Shown here piece after piece: positions 1 through 5,488 of a stretch of DNA of 7,204 nucleotides; position 1 is the first letter of the stretch; each line of letters begins with the position of its first letter. Source of the stretch: Streptomyces sp. NRRL WC-3549 (lineage in GTDB: Bacteria > Actinomycetota > Actinomycetes > Streptomycetales > Streptomycetaceae); assembly GCF_000721935.1 (NCBI RefSeq), contig NZ_KL585413.1, positions 77,953 through 85,156 on the forward strand. Reading direction: 5' to 3'. The translations under genes were made by a program, and so were the position numbers. The notes beneath the pieces were generated by a model, which worked only from the letters and a program-made list of their open reading frames with translations, did not search any database and was not told where the DNA came from.

Positions 1-580
1 AGCCGTTCATGTGGCGGTAGGAGGCAGGGATGCCCCGGTCGCCCATCAGCCAGGTGATCTGGTGCGTCGCCTCGGGGGAGTGCGCCCAGAAGTCCCAGAC
101 GTTGTCGGGCTCCTGGCGGCCCGTGAACGGGTCGCGCTTCTGCGAGTGGATGAAGTCGGGGAACTTCACGGGGTCCTTGACGAAGAAGACCGGGGTGTTG
201 TTGCCGACCAGGTCGTAGTTGCCCTCGTCGGTGTAGAACTTGACGGCGAAACCGCGCGGGTCGCGTACGGCGTCGGCGCCGCCGAGGGAGTCGGCGACCG
301 TCGAGAAGCGCAGGAACGTCCGGGTGCGCCGGCCGGCCTCGGACAGGAAGTCCGCGCGGGTCCAGGCGGTGACGTCGTCCGTCACCTCGAAGTAGCCGTA
401 CGCGCCGGAGCCGCGGGCGTGCACGACGCGCTCCGGGATGCGCTCACGGTTGAAGCGGGCCAGCTTCTCCAGCAGGTGCTGGTCCTGGATCAGGACCGGC
501 CCGCCGGCACCGGCCGTGGCGGAGTTCTGGTTGTCGGCGACCGGGGCGCCTGACTCGGTGGTGAGCACACGCGGGGACAT
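1..580 (-). CDS. Monofunctional heme catalase, N-terminal part (cut by window edge)
   Basis: This cytoplasmic enzyme converts H2O2 to water and O2. The first 193 residues are present, starting [10 protein letters not shown]; the rest, including the heme-ligating tyrosine region, lies beyond the left edge. The distal heme-pocket residues are visible: His54 in [18 protein letters not shown], Ser93 in RFSTVA and Asn127 in [12 protein letters not shown]. The [24 protein letters not shown] and [12 protein letters not shown] blocks are typical of small-subunit catalases. The ATG at 578-580 is chosen because GGAAGG lies 5 nt upstream and a promoter lies about 40 nt upstream. The gene is last in the minus-strand row but has its own promoter, which carries the same palindrome as the uraD promoter. 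In this setting its likely job is to remove the H2O2 made by uricase. The family call is very secure; the link to uricase is inferred from context and the shared site. Confidence 0.96.
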   Translation of the reverse strand, partial: MSPRVLTTESGAPVADNQNSATAGAGGPVLIQDQHLLEKLARFNRERIPERVVHARGSGAYGYFEVTDDVTAWTRADFLSEAGRRTRTFLRFSTVADSLGGADAVRDPRGFAVKFYTDEGNYDLVGNNTPVFFVKDPVKFPDFIHSQKRDPFTGRQEPDNVWDFWAHSPEATHQITWLMGDRGIPASYRHMNG

Positions 581-618
581 GGAGACCTTCCGTACGAGGG
601 CTGCTGACGGTGTGGGGG

Positions 619-648
619 AGCGTAGGTTCGGCGCGAACGGTGCGTCAA
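619..648 (-). promoter_or_regulatory. Catalase promoter (-35 TTGACG, -10 TACGCT)
   Basis: On the minus strand a -35 hexamer TTGACG (643-648) is followed after 18 nt by TACGCT (619-624), a TANNNT -10 box of the housekeeping sigma type. Transcription would start near 612 and give a leader of about 32 nt before the catalase ATG. The -35 overlaps a 15-bp palindrome. The uraD promoter has the same arrangement, which strengthens the call. Confidence 0.65.
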
Positions 649-659
649 CAGTTTGTTGA
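645..659 (-). promoter_or_regulatory. Palindromic operator candidate, catalase copy
   Basis: TCAACA-AAC-TGTTGA, a perfect 6-3-6 inverted repeat, overlaps the -35 box of the catalase promoter. The 18-nt stretch TTCAACAAACTGTTGACG (643-660 on the minus strand) is identical to 3490-3507 on the plus strand, in front of uraD, and both copies point towards their gene. A site over the -35 is a natural place for a repressor. The protein that binds is unknown. Confidence 0.72.
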
Positions 660-675
660 ATTCGGAGTGAATGGT

Positions 676-735
676 TCCGGACCGCGGCGACGCCTGGGCG
701 CGACAGGACAGGTGTCGGCGCCGCCGCGGCCCGGA
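676..735 (-). terminator. Terminator-like nested hairpin after glxR
   Basis: Starting 23 nt past the glxR stop, the transcript can form a 14-bp stem from 722-735 and 676-689, with one G-U wobble as the only non-Watson-Crick pair. A second 5-bp hairpin, 701-705 with 713-717, nests in its 32-nt loop. There is no U-tract, as is common in Streptomyces. It lies between glxR and the catalase promoter, so it would separate the two transcripts. The long outer loop lowers confidence. Confidence 0.45.
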
Positions 736-758
736 GTGCGAGGGGCCTTCAGGCCGTG

Positions 759-1652
759 TCAGACCTGGGAGCCGGAGAGGCGCTCGACCGAGCGCAGCAG
801 CGCCGAGTGGTCCAGCCCGCCGTCGCCCTGGGCGCGCAGCGAGGCGACCAGCTGGGCCACGACCGCGCCGACGGGCAGCGCGGCGCCGACGGTGCGGGCG
901 GCGTCCGTGACGATCCCCATGTCCTTGTGGTGCAGGTCGATCCGGAAGCCGGGGTCGAAGTCCCGCTTCAGGAAGTTGTCCTTCTTGCGGGTCAGGACTG
1001 TCGAGCCGGCCAGTCCGCCGTTCAGCACGTCGAGCGCGGCGGCCAGGTCGACCCCGGACCTCTCCAGGAAGACCACGGCCTCGGCGCACGCCTGGATGTT
1101 CACCGCGACGATGAGCTGGTTGGCGGCCTTGACCGTCTGGCCGGAGCCGTGCGGACCGCACAGCACGATGGTCCGGCCGAGCGCCTCCAGCAGCGGGCGG
1201 GCGGCGTCGAAGTCGGGCTGCTCGCCGCCGACCATGATGGAGAGCACGGCCTCGACCGCGCCGGCCTCGCCGCCGGAGACGGGGGCGTCCAGTACGCGGA
1301 TGCCCTTGTCCTTCGCGTGCTTCGCCAGGTCCACGGAGGTCTGCGGGGTGATCGACGACATGTCGATCAGCAGGGCGCCGCTCCTCGCGTTCTCCAGGAC
1401 GCCGTCGGGGCCGTAGGCGATCGCCTCGACCTGCGGGGAGGCGGGGACCATGGTGACGATCACGTCGGCGTCGCGTACGGCCTCGGCGACCGAGGCGGCG
1501 CCCCTGCCGCCCGCCGCGACGAGCCGGTCGACCTTGGCCCGCTCCAGGGTGTACCCGGTGACGTCGTACCCGGCCCTGACCAGGTTCTCCGACATGGGCG
1601 AGCCCATGATGCCCAGACCGATCCAGGCGACCTTGGGGAGGTTGCTGCTCAT
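759..1652 (-). CDS. glxR: 2-hydroxy-3-oxopropionate (tartronate semialdehyde) reductase
   Basis: This beta-hydroxyacid dehydrogenase reduces tartronate semialdehyde to D-glycerate with NAD(P)H, the last step that recycles glyoxylate into central metabolism. The 297-residue length is normal for the family. The N-terminal Rossmann domain carries the dinucleotide loop GLGIMGSPM (12-20). The substrate-binding motif DAPVSGG is at 122-128, the catalytic lysine is Lys175 in GQTVKAANQ, and the C-terminal all-helical domain has the HHKDMG motif (241-246). ATG 1650-1652 has GGAAGG 7 nt upstream. The gene starts 46 nt after the hyi stop on the same strand, so the two probably share a transcript. Other family members (3-hydroxyisobutyrate or phosphogluconate dehydrogenase-like) share these motifs; pairing with Hyi in a purine locus supports the GlxR assignment. 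Confidence 0.92.
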   Translation of the reverse strand: MSSNLPKVAWIGLGIMGSPMSENLVRAGYDVTGYTLERAKVDRLVAAGGRGAASVAEAVRDADVIVTMVPASPQVEAIAYGPDGVLENARSGALLIDMSSITPQTSVDLAKHAKDKGIRVLDAPVSGGEAGAVEAVLSIMVGGEQPDFDAARPLLEALGRTIVLCGPHGSGQTVKAANQLIVAVNIQACAEAVVFLERSGVDLAAALDVLNGGLAGSTVLTRKKDNFLKRDFDPGFRIDLHHKDMGIVTDAARTVGAALPVGAVVAQLVASLRAQGDGGLDHSALLRSVERLSGSQV

Positions 1653-1698
1653 GAGGGTGCCTTCCGATGAAAACGTGTGGACGGGGGGCGGCGTCGGC

Positions 1699-2520
1699 TC
1701 AGGACCCGAGCCAGCCGAAGGACTCCGCGCTCGGCCGGTCGCCCGGCTTGTACTCCAGGCCGACCATGCCCGCGTAACCGGCGTCGGCCAGTTCGTCCAG
1801 GAGCCGTTCCAGGGGGAGCGAGCCGGTGCCCGGTGCGCCGCGCCCCGGGTTGTCGGCGATCTGGACGTGACCGGTCCTCGCGGCGTACGCCTTGATGACC
1901 TGGCCGAGGTCCTCGCCGTTCATGGACAGGTGGTAGAGGTCCAGCAGGAACGTCGCGTTGCCCAGGCCGGTGGCCTCGTTGACCTTGTCGGCGACCTCGA
2001 CCGCCGACCGGGCGCTCAGCAGCGGATAGCGCGGCGACTCAGGCCGGTTGAGGGCCTCGATCAGCAGGACCGCCCCGACGCCGTGGGCCGCGCGGGCCGC
2101 CAGGGCCAGGTTTTCCAGGGCGAGTTCGTCCTGGGCGGCGGGGTCCACGCCCTCCACGCGGTTGCCGTACAGCGCGTTGAGCGCACGGCAGCCGGTGGCT
2201 GCGGCGAAGGCGGACGCCACCTCGACGTTGGCGCGGAAGCGGTCCGACTCCGCCCCGGGCAGCGAGAGTGCGCCGCGGTCGGGGCCGGGAAGCCGCCCGG
2301 CGTAGAAGTTCAGCCCCACCAGCTGGGTGCCGGCGTCGTCGAGCGCCCTCCTGAGGGCGTCGAGCTCCGCCTGCGGCGGGGTCGGGGTCTCGATCCAGGG
2401 CCACCACAGCTCGACCGCCGTGAAGCCCGCCGCGGCGGCGGCCGCGGGGCGCTCCAGGAGCGGGAGTTCCGTGAAGAGGATCGAAAGGTTCACATCGAAG
2501 CGGTGGTCCGGGTATCCCAT
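1699..2520 (-). CDS. hyi: Hydroxypyruvate isomerase
   Basis: This enzyme interconverts hydroxypyruvate and tartronate semialdehyde, the product of glyoxylate carboligase. It is a 273-residue single-domain TIM barrel of the AP-endonuclease-2/xylose-isomerase-like fold. Expected metal and catalytic residues are present: Glu155 in LIEALN, Asp194 in LLDLYHL, Gln220 in HVQIAD and Glu256 in GLEYKP. The start MGYPDHRFDVNLSILF is chosen at ATG 2518-2520. An in-frame TTG at 2566-2568 would add 16 residues but lies at the predicted transcription start and reads through the palindrome, so it is rejected. The best Shine-Dalgarno (AAGGAG) is 13 nt from the ATG, unusually far, and overlaps that palindrome. 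The gene is first in a two-gene unit with glxR and is divergent from the thiamine-binding protein gene. Confidence 0.93.
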   Translation of the reverse strand: MGYPDHRFDVNLSILFTELPLLERPAAAAAAGFTAVELWWPWIETPTPPQAELDALRRALDDAGTQLVGLNFYAGRLPGPDRGALSLPGAESDRFRANVEVASAFAAATGCRALNALYGNRVEGVDPAAQDELALENLALAARAAHGVGAVLLIEALNRPESPRYPLLSARSAVEVADKVNEATGLGNATFLLDLYHLSMNGEDLGQVIKAYAARTGHVQIADNPGRGAPGTGSLPLERLLDELADAGYAGMVGLEYKPGDRPSAESFGWLGS

Positions 2521-2536
2521 GAGGATCTCGGCACTC

Positions 2537-2553
2537 CTTCCGTATTGCGGAAG
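2537..2553 (-). promoter_or_regulatory. Palindromic operator candidate in the hyi leader
   Basis: CTTCCG-TATTG-CGGAAG is a perfect 6-5-6 inverted repeat ending 16 nt before the hyi ATG. A third half site lies at 2569-2574, over the possible -10 region. The spacing and length suit a winged-helix dimer such as an IclR-family glyoxylate/allantoin repressor (AllR type), but this is inference. One arm also serves as the ribosome binding site (CGGAAGGAG), and the catalase and glxR ribosome sites also contain CGGAAGG, so part of the symmetry may be coincidence. Confidence 0.5.
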
Positions 2554-2572
2554 TATCTTTCTGCTCAACGGA

Positions 2573-2602
2573 AGATTGCCGGGCGGCGGGTGAGGCTGTC
2601 AA
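2573..2602 (-). promoter_or_regulatory. Possible hyi-glxR promoter
   Basis: The minus strand carries a perfect -35 hexamer TTGACA (2597-2602). After 18 nt comes a weak -10, CAATCT (2573-2578), which keeps only the second A and the final T of the consensus. Transcription would start near 2566, leaving a leader of about 45 nt that holds the CTTCCG palindrome. The -35 is convincing; the -10 is not strong. Confidence 0.42.
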
Positions 2603-2797
2603 GGGGGGATGCGAAGTCGGCGTACGTGAGCCCGTCCCGAACGGCCGTGGGCGGCGGTGTGCTCGCGCGGTCCGCGGCGGCCCTTGTCCGGTCCGGGGCT
2701 CCGGTCCGCCGGGACGTGCGGGCCCGGGCGGCGGGTCGTTACAGTCGTGGCCGGGGGCGGCGGCAGTGCGTACCCCCGGGACATTCAAGGAGGCACA

Positions 2798-3049
2798 GTG
2801 CGCTTGCGGGTGGAGTTCACCACCGAGCCCTTCGATCTCGACGAGGCGCCCGCCCACGCGGTGGTGGCCCGGGAGGTCATCCAGTCCGCGGAGCTGGACG
2901 CCGTCGACGTCGGGCCCTTCGGCAACACCGCGGAGGGCGGGGCCGACGAAGTGCTCACCGCGGTGGACGGCCTGCTGCGCCGGGCCCTGGCCTCCGGCGC
3001 CACCCGGGTCTCGCTCCAGGTCAACGTGGTCGGGGAGGGTGAGCGGTGA
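2798..3049 (+). CDS. Small thiamine-binding protein of the DUF77/MTH1187 family
   Basis: This 83-residue protein resembles the Thiamine_BP (DUF77, MTH1187/YkoF-like) family, small ferredoxin-fold proteins proposed to bind thiamine or related cytoplasmic ligands. The recognisable part is DVGPFGNTAEG (37-47), followed by a helix DEVLTAVDGLLRRALASGA and a final strand TRVSLQVNV (69-77), in the family order. It is slightly short, since relatives are nearer 95-100 residues. GTG 2798-2800 is chosen because AAGGAGG (2787-2793) ends 4 nt upstream; a 47-residue N-terminal extension of low-complexity Gly/Arg/Pro type is rejected. The stop overlaps the next gene's start by 4 nt, so the two are translationally coupled. 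A possible -10, TACAGT (2740-2745), lacks a clear -35. The family call is by eye and the exact ligand is unknown. Confidence 0.75.
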   Translation: MRLRVEFTTEPFDLDEAPAHAVVAREVIQSAELDAVDVGPFGNTAEGGADEVLTAVDGLLRRALASGATRVSLQVNVVGEGER

Positions 3050-3423
3050 CCGAATCCGCCGATCATCCGCTGGTCGCGGCGGTCAAGCCGCTCGCCGACG
3101 CGATGGGCGCCGAGCTGCTCGCCCTCGGCCAGGCCGAGCCGGACGACGTGGTGCTCGCCTGGGAGGGCCGAGACGTCGTCGCCGTACGCCTGCCCCGGCT
3201 CTCCGCGTCGCTGGACCACGTCCTGGCCGCCATGGAGAAGAGGTACGGCGCGCCGCTCGCCGGCCTGGACCGCAGGACGAAGCAGTCCGTCGTGCGGGCC
3301 CTGGAGGCACGCGGCGCCTTCTCGGTGCGGCACGGTGTGGAGACCGTGGCGGGCGCCCTGGGTGTCTCGAGGTTCACCGTCTACAACTACTTGAACCGGG
3401 AACACGCCGCTCAGGGCGAGTAG
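3046..3423 (+). CDS. Small helix-turn-helix protein with YheO-like C-terminal domain
   Basis: This 125-residue protein is probably a DNA-binding regulator. The C-terminal part LDRRTKQSVVRALEARGAFSVRHGVETVAGALGVSRFTVYNYLNRE (74-119) matches the pattern of the YheO-type HTH_22 domain: a helix after an LD..TK start, then a helix-turn-helix with recognition helix SRFTVYNYL (108-116). The N-terminal 70 residues look like a small alpha/beta region (strands near DDVVLAWEG and DVVAVRLP) and are shorter than the PAS-like sensor domain usual in YheO proteins. GTG 3046-3048 overlaps the upstream stop as GTGA, and a G-rich ribosome site lies in the end of the upstream gene. A hairpin follows, so it is not cotranscribed with uraD. 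Target genes and ligand are unknown; local control of the purine genes is possible but unproven. Confidence 0.8.
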   Translation: MTESADHPLVAAVKPLADAMGAELLALGQAEPDDVVLAWEGRDVVAVRLPRLSASLDHVLAAMEKRYGAPLAGLDRRTKQSVVRALEARGAFSVRHGVETVAGALGVSRFTVYNYLNREHAAQGE

Positions 3424-3435
3424 TTGACCGAACGT

Positions 3436-3481
3436 AACGGAAGGCCGCCGTCCGCATCCCTGGACGGCGGCCTTCTCCGTT
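3436..3481 (+). terminator. Strong hairpin terminator after the HTH gene
   Basis: A perfect 13-bp stem pairs 3441-3453 (AAGGCCGCCGTCC) with 3462-3474 around an 8-nt loop. A further 5-bp outer stem, AACGG (3436-3440) with CCGTT (3477-3481), is offset by a 2-nt bulge. It begins 12 nt after the stop codon and has only a weak T-rich tail, which is usual in Streptomyces. It insulates uraD from upstream reading. Confidence 0.85.
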
Positions 3482-3490
3482 CGTGGAATT

Positions 3491-3505
3491 TCAACAAACT
3501 GTTGA
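3491..3505 (+). promoter_or_regulatory. Palindromic operator candidate, uraD copy
   Basis: TCAACA-AAC-TGTTGA is identical in sequence and orientation to the site in front of the catalase, and it overlaps the uraD -35 box by 4 nt. It begins 10 nt after the end of the upstream terminator. The exact match extends to 18 nt (3490-3507). The regulator is not identified; a urate- or allantoin-responsive repressor would fit the genes controlled. Confidence 0.74.
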
Positions 3506-3531
3506 CGTCGTGTTGTCGAGGGCGTTAGCTA
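3502..3531 (+). promoter_or_regulatory. Promoter of the uraD-uraH-pucL operon
   Basis: TTGACG (3502-3507) is followed after 18 nt by TAGCTA (3526-3531), or after 17 nt by TTAGCT. Transcription would begin near 3538, giving a leader of about 40 nt before the uraD GTG. The layout of palindrome, -35 and spacing matches the catalase promoter. Confidence 0.65.
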
Positions 3532-3578
3532 TCGGCAGCCCGAACAACGCCCAGCGGAAAACGGCCACGGAGGCTCCC

Positions 3579-4115
3579 GTGACTTCGAGTTCCACCCCGG
3601 GCATCGCCCGGTTCAACTCCCTGGCGGACGACGAGGCCACCGCGACGCTGCACGAGATCTGTGCCGGTCAGGCATGGGCGGACGCCGTCCTCGGCGGGCG
3701 CCCGTACGCCACCGAGGAAGACCTGCTCCGATCCGGCGACGCCGCCACGGCCCGCCTCACCCCACGCGAACTGGCCGAAGCGATGGCCGGCCACCCGCCG
3801 ATCGGCCGCCCGAAGCCCGGCGACCCGACCTCCTCCCGCGAACAGCGGGGGATGGCCGGCGCCTCCGAGGAGCTCAGGACCGAGATGCTCGAACTGAACC
3901 TGGCCTACCAGGAACGGTTCGGACACGTCTTCCTGATCTGCGCCACCGGAGCCACCGGTGCACAGATGCGCGACGCCGTGAAGGCCCGCATCGGCAACAC
4001 GCCCGAGCGCGAGCAGGAGATCGTGCGCGCCGAACTGGGCAAGATCAACCGCATCCGGTTGACCCGTCTCGTACGGGAGACCCTCGTACCGGACCACCCC
4101 GAAGCAGGAGAGTGA
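3579..4115 (+). CDS. uraD: 2-oxo-4-hydroxy-4-carboxy-5-ureidoimidazoline (OHCU) decarboxylase
   Basis: This enzyme decarboxylates OHCU to S-(+)-allantoin, the third and last step from urate. It is a 178-residue all-helical protein of the usual length. The family signatures are present: catalytic His72 in GHPPIG, Glu88 in SSREQ, the FGHVFLICATG block (114-124), and the C-terminal RIGNTPEREQEIVRAELGKINRIRLTRL region (138-164). GTG 3579-3581 is chosen because GGAGG (3569-3573) lies 5 nt upstream and it follows the predicted transcription start. An ATG at 3483 would place the promoter and palindrome inside the coding region and is rejected. It is the first gene of the operon; its end nearly abuts uraH. 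The reaction can occur spontaneously but then loses stereospecificity, which is why the gene travels with uricase. Confidence 0.95.
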   Translation: MTSSSTPGIARFNSLADDEATATLHEICAGQAWADAVLGGRPYATEEDLLRSGDAATARLTPRELAEAMAGHPPIGRPKPGDPTSSREQRGMAGASEELRTEMLELNLAYQERFGHVFLICATGATGAQMRDAVKARIGNTPEREQEIVRAELGKINRIRLTRLVRETLVPDHPEAGE

Positions 4116-4120
4116 CGGAC

Positions 4121-4510
4121 TTGAGCACCGAAACGACCGCGTCGGTGTCCACGCACATCCTGGACACCAGCATCGGCCGCCCCGCCGCGTCCGTCGCCGT
4201 CTCCCTCGCCGCGCGCAGCGGCGACGACGCGCCGTACGTGACGCTCGGCACGTCCGCCACCGACGCCGACGGGCGCTGCAAGAACCTGCCGGCCCTGCCG
4301 GAAGGAACCACCCACGTACGCCTCGGCTTCGACACCGGGACGTACTTCGTCAAGAAGCAAGCCGAGGCGCAGCAGGACGCCCCCCGCGTAAGGGACAGCG
4401 GCGCGTTCTTCCCGGAGGTGGCGATCACGTTCGCCGTCACCCCGGGGGAGCACTTTCACGTACCGCTGCTGCTCAACCCGTTCGGCTACTCCGTTTACCG
4501 AGGGAGCTAG
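4121..4510 (+). CDS. uraH: 5-hydroxyisourate hydrolase (transthyretin-like)
   Basis: This enzyme hydrolyses 5-hydroxyisourate, the uricase product, to OHCU. From the chosen start it has 129 residues with the full set of HIU hydrolase marks: STHILDTSIGRPA near the N-terminus with His12, Arg52 in TDADGR, FFPEV (97-101), His113 in EHFHVPLLLNPFGYSVYRGS, and the diagnostic C-terminal YRGS tetrapeptide (126-129) that distinguishes it from transthyretin. TTG 4121-4123 is preferred because AGGAG (4106-4110) lies 10 nt upstream. An in-frame GTG at 4112-4114 overlaps the uraD stop but has only 1 nt between it and the AGGAG; it would add three residues. The gene is 6 nt from pucL, so the three are cotranscribed. 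The function is very secure and the start is less so. Confidence 0.95.
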   Translation: MSTETTASVSTHILDTSIGRPAASVAVSLAARSGDDAPYVTLGTSATDADGRCKNLPALPEGTTHVRLGFDTGTYFVKKQAEAQQDAPRVRDSGAFFPEVAITFAVTPGEHFHVPLLLNPFGYSVYRGS

Positions 4511-4516
4511 CAGACC

Positions 4517-5440
4517 ATGCCAACGATTCTCGGCCAGAACCAGTACGGCAAAGCAGAGAACCGCGTCGTCAGGATCGTGCGGGACGGCGACACCCACCAC
4601 ATCAAGGACCTCAACGTCTCGGTCGCCCTCTCCGGTGACATGGAGGACGTCCACTACTCCGGCTCCAACGCCAACGTCCTGCCGACCGACACCACCAAGA
4701 ACACCGTGTTCGCCTTCGCCAAGGAACACGGCATCGACTCCGCCGAGCAGTTCGGCATCCACCTCGCCCGCCACTTCGTGACCTCCCAGGAACCGATCAA
4801 GGTCGCCCGGATACGGATCGAGGAGTACGCCTGGGAGCGCATAGCGACCTCCGACGGCAACTCCCGCTTCATCGGGGCCGACGAGGTCCAGCACTCCTTC
4901 GTCCGCAAGGGCCAGGAGCTGCGCACCGCCCAGATCACCTACGACGGCGAGAGGTGGGAGGTCGTCTCGGGCCTCAAGGACCTCACCGTACTGAACTCCA
5001 CCAACTCGGAGTTCTGGGGCTACGTCAAGGACAGGTACACCACCCTCAAGGAGGCGTACGACCGCATCCTGGCGACCGACGTGTCCGCCAAGTGGCGCTA
5101 CAACTGGACCGACGACGAGCGGCCCATGCCGAACTGGGAGAAGTCCTACCAGCAGGCGCGCAAGCACATGCTCGAGGCCTTCGCCGAGACGTACTCCCTC
5201 TCGCTCCAGCAGACCCTGTACCAGATGGGTTCGCGCATCATCAACAGCCGCAGCGAGATCGACGAGATCCGCTTCTCACTGCCCAACAACCACCACTTCC
5301 TCGTGGACCTGGAGCCCTTCGGCCTCAAGAACGACAACGAGGTCTACTTCGCAGCCGACCGGCCCTACGGCCTGATCGAGGCGACGGTGCTCCGGGACGG
5401 GGCGGAGGCCAGGATCCCGGTCGACCTGACCAACCTCTGA
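4517..5440 (+). CDS. pucL: Factor-independent urate oxidase (uricase)
   Basis: This enzyme oxidises urate with O2 and no cofactor to 5-hydroxyisourate and H2O2. The 307-residue protein has two tunnelling-fold repeats. Active-site residues line up with the Aspergillus enzyme: Lys12 in YGKAENR, Thr57 and Asp58 in LPTDTTKN, Phe166 in STNSEFWGY, Arg183 in YDR, Gln231 in SLQQTLY, and Asn257 and His259 in SLPNNHHF. No frameshift or missing key residue is seen. ATG 4517 follows AGGGAG (4501-4506) by 10 nt. The gene begins 6 nt after uraH and ends 10 nt before a hairpin. The peroxide it makes explains a catalase gene in the same locus with the same operator-like palindrome. Confidence 0.97.
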   Translation: MPTILGQNQYGKAENRVVRIVRDGDTHHIKDLNVSVALSGDMEDVHYSGSNANVLPTDTTKNTVFAFAKEHGIDSAEQFGIHLARHFVTSQEPIKVARIRIEEYAWERIATSDGNSRFIGADEVQHSFVRKGQELRTAQITYDGERWEVVSGLKDLTVLNSTNSEFWGYVKDRYTTLKEAYDRILATDVSAKWRYNWTDDERPMPNWEKSYQQARKHMLEAFAETYSLSLQQTLYQMGSRIINSRSEIDEIRFSLPNNHHFLVDLEPFGLKNDNEVYFAADRPYGLIEATVLRDGAEARIPVDLTNL

Positions 5441-5450
5441 CGCGGCGCCG

Positions 5451-5488
5451 GACCGGCCCCCTCCGCCCACGGCCGGGCGGGGCCGGTC
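5451..5488 (+). terminator. Hairpin terminator after pucL
   Basis: A perfect 10-bp stem pairs GACCGGCCCC (5451-5460) with GGGGCCGGTC (5479-5488). An inner 4-bp stem, GCCC (5465-5468) with GGGC (5475-5478), extends it across a 4-nt bulge. It lies 10 nt past the uricase stop and has no T-tract. It probably ends, or reduces, transcription before the 8-oxoguanine deaminase gene. Confidence 0.68.

Noticed and set aside
2657..2797. 47-residue N-terminal extension of the thiamine-binding-like protein
   Set aside because: It is low-complexity Gly/Arg/Pro sequence not expected in the family, and AAGGAGG directly precedes the GTG at 2798.
1450..3042. Plus-strand 530-codon open frame across hyi and part of glxR
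   Set aside because: It runs antisense to hyi and glxR, its translation is Arg/Gly/Val-rich without family motifs, and it crosses the hyi promoter region. It is a GC-rich shadow frame.
3483..3578. 32-residue N-terminal extension of UraD from ATG 3483
   Set aside because: The promoter, palindrome and predicted transcription start lie inside it, and the GTG at 3579 has a proper ribosome site.
3674..4111. Reading uraH as a much longer protein overlapping uraD out of frame
   Set aside because: The extension is Arg/Pro/Asp-rich shadow sequence of uraD, and UraH homology begins at THILDTS just after 4121.
3905..5167. Minus-strand 420-codon open frame opposite uraD, uraH and pucL
   Set aside because: All three plus-strand genes have full catalytic motifs. 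The antisense translation is low-complexity Val/Gly/Leu sequence with no recognisable domain.
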